Below, in pieces: positions 25,201-34,200 of a stretch of DNA of 64,000 bases (positions are counted from its first letter, which is position 1; each line of letters starts with the position of its first letter). Made by a program: the position numbers and the translations under genes. The DNA lies in NCBI RefSeq assembly GCF_902806685.2, contig NC_048541.1:5639465-5703464 (forward strand), written 5' to 3'. This stretch comes from Maniola hyperantus. Taxonomy: Eukaryota; Arthropoda; Insecta; Lepidoptera; Nymphalidae. The notes under the pieces are model-generated. The model was given only the letters and a program-made list of their open reading frames with translations, ran no database searches and was not told the DNA's origin.

Positions 25201-28200
25201 ACCGCTCCGTGCCGCATTCCGGACGACCAGATCTTTCCCTTAAATGTTTTTTTATTGCCTAAAAGTACGATGAGGTAATCTTTGGTAATGGTGTCATAAT
25301 TTTTTACTGTGTGAAGTTAAATAATTTTTCGTGTGTAAAATTCGATATCGTACAGCTTGTATACTTATTAATTTATAATTTTATCATCACCATGACCAAC
25401 CGGCTCACTACAGAGCACGGGTCTCCTCTCGGTATGAAGAAGGGTTTGGCCATAGTCCACCACGCTGGTCAAGTGCGGATTGGCAGACTTCACACACCTA
25501 TGAGTACATCAATTTATAATTATTATAATTTTATAGTCTTTCATAAATAACCTCGATCATCTAATTTTATAGTAGGTTATGCAGCCTATAATGTTTTTAA
25601 TAAACTATAGCTTTTTCCAGCGCGCACTCATCCCAATGTATTTCTATTTTTTTATTCCGTTAGAATTTCTCAGAGTAGGTACCTACTCAAAGACAAAAGA
25701 TTTTTTTCTAAAGCTCTAGGTCCATTGTTGATAAAGTCAGTTACGAGTCACGACTCATGGTACCTACTGTTTTATGTGTAAATAAAAGAGAAATGTAAAA
25801 CATTTATCTTAGGCTCAGTAGTTTCAAAGCCCTAAGTATATTTGTAAGCGAATTACGCACTTCTGTTTTTTGACGACCAACCGAGAATTTTATTATTCAT
25901 AACCATAGAAGAATATAATATCTTTGAGACAGTCCAGTATAATTAATAATAAATAAGTATACAATGGGGCCGATTCTCTTGTACACAATCTTTAAACTAA
26001 ACTAAATTAAAAGGTCTAAATCTGGTGCTATCCTTCTCCGCAAGCAACATTATGAAAGGAATAGCAATAGATTTAGTCGTGTCATTTTAATTTAGTTTAG
26101 AGATTGTGTACAACGGAATTAGCCACAATGCAAGTGTAATATCAGATTTAAAAACACAGTGTTGATTAGATATCGTTCTATTACTAAAAAGGCAACTGAT
26201 AGTTAACCCGTGTGCCTTAACCTGGCATATTATTATGAACATATCGGTTACAAAGAATAATATAGGTATCTATGTGCTTTAGGCTTCTATACTCATATCA
26301 TCAAAGGTCGGCAGGGAGTTCACGACAGTAAGTCTGAGTTAGAACTTAATTATATCATAGCCCAGGTTGAAATAAATCTTCCAAATAGGTACCCGAAGAG
26401 AGACTCATACCTAACCCAAGTTAGGTATGAGGTATTTCTCGCCTCTGGGTATAACCCATTCGGTTGCCTCCCTCAGCGCATTTCGTAGATGGGCAGGTTT
26501 CGGAATAGCAAAACGAAACAGCTACATAGCAGGTAGGTATGTAGTTATATCAAAATATGTGAATTACATTATGCGCTACAGTAAAACAAATGCAAGGAAT
26601 GCACTTTACAAAAACAGGTCGTGCGTAGTGTGTCGCGCAAAGAAATGTGTTGTGCACTTATTATCTACGCGCAGAGACGGCGCTTGAGGCCCCGGCGGGT
26701 GGCGCGCGCCCGAAATGCAACAGACAAGTCACAATGCTAATGCAAATGTCGGGAATTTTCCCGTCGACATTTGTGTGTCTGAACCATAAACCTACTTTTG
26801 CAATTTTTAACAGACTCTATAAATAAGTTTGTCATAATATGCTTTTGAGAACATAATGCAATACCTACCTAATCATTGAAATAAATTATATGTTTTATTC
26901 AAATAAACTTTTACAAGAGATTTTGAATCGTAAAAGAATCTAACCACTGTGCACTGGTTTGGAATGCCTTTCCTACCGAGAATAACCAGCAAGAAACTGG
27001 ACTAACCGAATGAGACTTTTGTAGTGCGTAAATAGGACCTATGGCGTTTTCTCCACTGTAAAATTGAGATAGGTTGTCTGTGGGTAAAAAAATTATTGTG
27101 GCCGAAGCTAAAGAATTTCTTGCCCCTATTTCAGAATTCTTCACGCCATCCATTGGATTCGCCACAGTCCCGACCTTCTTGGCTTACCGGCTTAACGTCT
27201 ACGGTCGCGGCAACCCTTGAGTTGGACTACCTCAATACTTGCGAGTTCTTTTCGTGCCTGCTGCCTAACCTAATAGCTGTTGTTCGTTTTAAATCGGGAT
27301 TTTCTAAGACTCTTATTGAAGAACTAGTTTATGCTCGCGACTTCGTTCGCGTGGACTACACAAACTTCAAACCCCTATTTCACTCCCTTAGGGGATGAAT
27401 TTTCAAAAATCCTTTCTTAGCGGATGCCTACGTCATAATAGCTATCTGTATGCCAAATTTCAGCCCGATCCGTCCAGTAGTTTGAGCTATGCATTGATAG
27501 AACAGTCAGTCAGTCACCTTTTTCTTTTATATATTTAGAAGAAGAAGATGACTAGTGATTTAAAAGAAAGTTGAATTATCAATTGATTTTCTACGTAAAC
27601 CTGGAATATCTGCTTCACAACGACTATCACATCGAAGCTGAGATAAAGTACTGTGCATATACTACATTCGTACATATTTTGTGGTAGAAAACTTACTTAA
27701 ATGTTTAGTTAAACTTGATTGGGATAAAGTGCACGTAGTCACATTCCAACAAGTTTCGCCATAACTAGGTGATTATCATAAGTCACTAATGACAATGATT
27801 ACGGCATTGTCGACTGTATCATGCTGATACAAACATGTGTGTCGAAATCTTATGCCAACGTCCTTTGAAATTACACTCATTTAATGGGTACTGTGAATGT
27901 AGTTTCAACGAAACCTAATTCTACAACATATGTGGCAACTGGCAACCGTACACGATTTTAAGTTTTAACATACATCAATTGTTTAGTACAGAAAATAATT
28001 TACAACAAGTAGGTATATATAACTTAAGTGTTATCAATAATATACTTAAAACCTGTGGGACAAGTTGTGACTGGGACGACTTGCTAACAAACCATTTAAT
28101 TTTATTTCGCTGCTATAAGTACCTACCACAATATTATACAAAAAAATTATCGATTTATGTAGTTGTTTAAAATAATTTGTACTTAGTTTTGCAAATAACT

Positions 28201-31200
28201 TAGATTTATTTCAATAAAAACTTCAGCGCTATCCACCTTCAAAGTACCTACGACAAAATTATCATTCGCCCTCTATATACACAAAGTGTGTTATTTATAG
28301 TTCTAAGAAGTTTATTTTTACGTTTCACCTCTTCTTAATAGAGTGTGACACATAAATATTTTTAGATAATACTCATTTCGAGAAAGACGTACCTAATGCA
28401 ATTCTTGTATTTAGGATTCTAGCGTATCAAGCAAGTGAATGAGTTATTTAATTTATTCACTTACCGCTACAGATTTGATTTTTTCATTATTATTTAGTTA
28501 TATTAATTAATACTGTTGAATAATCTATCGTGATAAATCTGGAATTTCTCATGATTGATCAGAGGCGATGCAATGTTCAGAAACGACGAGTGAATGACAT
28601 CAAAGCGTGAGGTAGCTTCCCTAGCGTGTCCACTACGGGCTCAGAGCCCATAAAAGAATTCAAAAACAGGCCTGGCTAACTGCATAGTTAATGAGATCAG
28701 CTGTTTGTATCGAGAAAAGTTAATTAAAATGCTGGTGCTGTCTCTGCATTCCCATTACAATTAACAGTAATGGTGGAAAACCTATTTAAGGCAGCTATTA
28801 AAAAAAACGTAATCATCTGTGAAGCGTGTACGTCCGTTAATTTAATAACATTATGATTGCTAGAAAATCATGGGAGAAAATAATTTCCATAAATAATGCA
28901 TATAAAACAAATCCTGCAATGACCAAAGAGGTAAAATAATATGTTGCGTTGAAATATTATACATTCGGTTTTTACATTACGTGTCCGACATTCTTCAAAC
29001 TATCATCTTGCCTTATATTATACAGATGACGTAATCCTATGCAACGAATACAAACTGCATTGCGACCAAGATCCTATCATCCTAGAAAATAGCTTATTTT
29101 GTTTGAAAAGGGGTATCCAGGGTATAAGTAAACACGAAAAACCGGCCAAGTGCGAGTCAGGCTCGCGCAACGAGGGTTCCGTAATTCCGGGTTCGTATTT
29201 TTTCGACATTTTGCATGATAACTCAAAAACTATGATGCATAAAAATAAATAAAAATCAGTTTTAGAATGCATAGGTGAAGCCCTTTCATATGATACCCCA
29301 CTTGATATAGTTATCTTACTTCGAAAATTGAAAATACTAACTATAAGTTCACGACCACAATTTAATTTTTTTTTGTGTGATGTAACCACAAATTCACGGT
29401 TTTCAGATTTTTCCCCGAATGTTTGCTAGAAAACCTACCTACCTGCCAAATTTTATGATTCTAGGTCAACGGGAAGTACCCTGTAGGTACCTTGACAGAC
29501 AGAAAGACAGACAACAAAGTGATCCTATAAGGGTTCCGTTTTCCTTTTGAGGTACAGAACCTTAGAAACTTCAAATAATAATTATAGTTTCAAAAACTCC
29601 TATTTCACTCTACGGTCAAGTGTCCACTGGCAATGAAGCTTGCAAGAGTTAGCTCTGGCAAGTTTCTTGCACTGTCTCAGAAATCGCGACGCATTTTTAC
29701 CGCGCCGCTAAAACTTTCCAAATCCATACTAATATTATAAATGCGAAAGTGTCTGTCTGCCTGCTAGCTTTTCACTGCCCAACAGTTTAACCGATTTTAA
29801 TGAAATTTGGTATGGAGTTAGCTTACATCCCGGGGAATGACAGGCTAATTTTAATCCCGGAAAGGAAAAGGATTTTTAAAAACCTAAATCCACGCGGACG
29901 AGGTCGCAGGCATCACCTAGTTTAGTATATTTGGTATGTGAGAGCCAAAGGTACTTACGCAGAGATCAGTGAGCGTGATGCTGTTGGCAGTGTAGAAGAC
30001 CAGCAAGTCAGCAGGCAGGCCCCTCGAACTTGGCTCCCGCAGTTTCGAGGCGAGCAGAAGGCACGCAGTACCCAGGAGTTGTAACTGGCTCTTTCCAATT
30101 CTACACGTGCTCAGAAACCTATCCAAGTAGGATATTGCCAACGGGAACACCTCTTCTTGGCAGCTATGGTCTTCGCACACCTGAAAAAGGACGTCTTAAT
30201 TAGTACTTACGTACCGACAAAGTTGCAAAGCTGTACTGGCAAAGGGCGGGGCATACATATTACTTGTTACACGCAAGTTACACGCGCAATAATATGTATT
30301 TATGTAGGTGTGACGTGACACAAGGTGCCAACAATTTCAAAAAAATCCCGTTGAGTTACAATGTTTTGAAATTGTTGGCACCTTGTGTCACAGTGTTACA
30401 CACGGGGGTGTGACTCAACGGGAATAACCCTATAGCCGGGTGGCAGAATTGATAAATGTCGAGGTCCCTAGGTACTAGAATAGCAATCTCGATCCGGCAA
30501 ACTAAAACTGGTAGATAGACCTCTCATTAGATAAATGAACGATTATAAGCGAGCCTCTGGGAATCGCTAGACGCAAGCGCTATATGGTAGATCGTAGACT
30601 TGTGTCCAGCCATTCCAGTAGTTGACATCTACTGTTTGAAACAACGAAGAACGTACCTATCTTTACCTAGGTAGGTATTCACGGAAAGTACGCGGCGCAC
30701 CCAGTACCGAGTTTATCATCCGGAATTCCTGATAACCTATATATTTCATAAAATTGTAAAACACACGTATTGCGATAAATACAGAGCGCATTACTTTCCA
30801 ACAAGTTTCGAGTTTCTTATCGACGTTGAACATTATTCATTATTAAGCAGTATTCGAGTAAGCAGGTTAGGTACCAAACTAGTATTTTCTAAGCACTTAG
30901 TAAGTACGCACATACAGTACGCGGCCGAAAGTAATGTACATCGACATTTAGAAGGAGATAGCAGATTTGTAGAGCGTTGTCCCTGTCATTGAGACCGACA
31001 AAACGTCACATAGGTATGAGTGACAGACACAACGCTCTACAAAGCCGAAATGTCATTCTAAAGGCCGATGTACATTACTTTAGGCCGCATACTGTACTTA
31101 AGTATCATTTAAAACCTAAGTACCTAGGTACCTTGATAGGCTGTTTTTAGGGTTCCGTACCCCAGAAGGAAAAAAGGAACCCTTATAGGATCACTTCGTT

Positions 31201-34200
31201 GTCTGTCTGTTCGTCTACTTCTCGTTGACCTAGAATAATGAAATTTTGCAGATAGGTAGGTCTTATAGCAGACATTAGGGGAAAAATCTGAAAATCGTGA
31301 ATTTGTGGTACCTGCCAAATTTCACACAGACAGACACGACAGACAGACGGACACACAGACAGACAACGAAGTGATCCTAGGGTTCTTTTTTTCCTTTCGA
31401 AATACGGAACCCTAAAAATTGAGGGAAAGTACGAGTAGATTGTGTTGAGTACATGGTGCCAACGTTCACGCTGTTCTGTGGTAGAAGTTAGAACGGTGAA
31501 GGAGGAACAAGGTTGTAATGACCGTGTGGTCTGCGAAGTATATTCGATAAAAAACCGGTAAGCATGCGACACTATGTTGTTGATGTAGGCTAGGTACCTT
31601 TGTTCAGCTATGTTACCTATCTTATGAAGTGAAGTGCGGTGAGAGGATTGTTCGCATTTGAAAGTCTTGACATGATAGTTGATAGGTAGGTTGTTGGGAG
31701 GTGATAGGTAGTTGACACTACAGTTAATTGAATGGTCAGTATAGGAAAGTGAAAGTAGACGTCTCACTACTCGAAGCAAACTTATCATCGACATTTTGGC
31801 GCTGATTGTAGATGAACGTCATGTGAGCGTACTCGAAACTAAATTAAAAATTAGTGATGAGCCATCTGTCAACATAATATCGTCAACACGGTCAACACGA
31901 AGACCATTTGACAGACACAGAGTCAGTTTTAATTCCCGGTACGCCTCGGTAAAACACACAAACACTCTGCGCAAAAAAATAACTTTCACACCAAGTTTTC
32001 CAGCATACCTACATACATTCTTGCATAAATCCATTTCAGGGTTGTAGGTAAGTGGAGAACGTCACAAGAGATGGTCATTTGTCAGCGCATAGTTTCGCAC
32101 GGTGTAACCCGAAGAGCAGCTATGATACTACTTAATACTATTTAGGTTGGTACCTATTTGGTATTGTGGCCTTCATAGGGTTGACGGACTGTAGTAGGTA
32201 TTTAGTAGTATTTGATATATAGGCAGGGAACATTATTGATGAATGATGATACTAAGTAAAAAAAATAGTAGCAGTAATATTATCATAATTATTATCAGGT
32301 GTTTCACTAGACTAGAATAGAAATCTGATCACCCCGACTCCACGCTGACTTGTCTATCCTACGGCCTACCCCTAAAGTGTTTTTGTGAAGAAGAAAGTCA
32401 GTCAGTTCGGTCCGTTGTTACATTTAATAAACGAAGCTCGGTGTTTTATCATATCACTAGCTTTGTTTAGTGAAATGATAAAATTGAGTTGTTATTTTAT
32501 CATCCATTTTTTAAACATCCAACATAATATGTAGGTAGTATGTTAACATTTGGCGTTCCGGAACGATGCCGTGTAGAAAAAACCGATGGGTGTAAAAAGA
32601 ACGGATTTTTCGAAGTTCCATCCCTAAGTGGGTTAAATTGGGGGTGGAAGTATGAAAGTGATGAAAATTGGTATTTAAGCTTTAGGTTAAAAATAAAAAA
32701 ATACGTTTCACGATTTTTGAAAATTCTCCTACCAAGGGGGTTAAATAGGGGATGAAAATTTGTATGAGAGTCCGTCATTTTTCAAGTTATTTGCATGAAA
32801 ATTGGTATTTGGGCTTTCGGTCACAAATGAAGAAATACGTGTTTCAGGATTTTTGAAAATTCAACCCCCACCTCGATTTCATAAATTGAACAAGAGCGAA
32901 GCCGGGGCGGGTCAGCTAGTTTAGAAGTAAGTATGGATTTTACCAAAGTGACAGCCCTATGATTCGAATGCATGCGCATCCCATGCCGATCTCAGCTGTG
33001 TGTCTCTCACGCTCGTGGCCCCTGTCAGCTGATTAACTTATGTCTCAGCTTAAACAAGCCATTGTTCTGTTAAGAACTTCCTCCTTAGCGGACATGCAAC
33101 GGTTTGATAAACTACTACCTATCTACCTACATAAAAATATCTATCAAAGATGAAAATTGTAAACAGACTTTACTATGAGGAAACATACGGAACTGACGTA
33201 GTTACATAAGGATGTACCTACTTACTGATAAATATTTCATTTTAGATCGATTAGTTATTAATTAAGTATGTAAGTATTATTTAAAGTATTATGTGCCTAC
33301 CTACTTTTATTATATCGTCTCTAGTGTTTACACGTTTTAATTTCATTAATTTTCTTAGCGGCCATATTTTTCGTAATTATAGCGGCAATAGAAAATACAC
33401 ATCTGTGAAAATTTCAACTCTCTTGCTTCTAGTCTCAACCTATTACGTTTCATGAGATAGGTGCAGTCCGCTGCAGACAGACAGACGGACGGACGGACAG
33501 CGGTGACTTAGTAAACCTAGGTCCTTAGGCCCCGTTGGCACCCTTTGGGTACGGAACCCTATAAATCTAAAAAAAATCTATTGAATTACTGACTTGGAGC
33601 AATACCTATCTCTTGGACCTATCTACTGACCTATCTATAAAATCTGCCTAGACGCCTAGGTAGGATAACGTTTACAAAGTTTAAAAGTTCCAAAGAACAA
33701 CAGTTTTTTGCCTATAAATATATCAGTAAGTCTGCACTTAAACTAATCTACACGGATAAAATATTACAGTCCCTCCCGACATAATTTTTAGCGGTTAAAT
33801 TTCATTAATGGTTAACATCAAGATGCCAGTGACCCCACATCCACGGGAGTGGTTTCGGTCTGCTTGTGCTGAAATTTGGTAGGTATGCAACTGGTTTACA
33901 CGGTACAACTACAACCATGAAGTGTCGGTAAACGCAGTGAAGCAGGAGGCGTGCAGGAGGGACATTCGCCACATGCTAGGCTTGTTTGAAACATATCGAT
34001 GTATCGAGAATAGATATATCGTTTTCGATATAGGTACGTATCGATATTATTATCGATGTATCGATATATCGATCTAAAATATCAAGTATTTCCAATGGCA
34101 TTACCGTTTTCACTTGTCGCCACTATCCTATACACTATAGCTGATACCTATTTAGAGTATTATAAGAGTACGGTGGCCTGCTTGGATTTTGGAACGAGTT

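Larger units (their letters stand above)
13177..29958 (-). other. CycD intron 2
   Basis: About 16.8 kb with no extra coding exon recognised. Named repeats inside are listed separately. Stretches 14880-15960, 19990-21990 and 27545-29130 hold no repeat or gene I can identify. A GC-poor, non-repetitive-looking stretch around 15100-15800 could be regulatory, but nothing in it is decisive. Confidence 0.65.
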
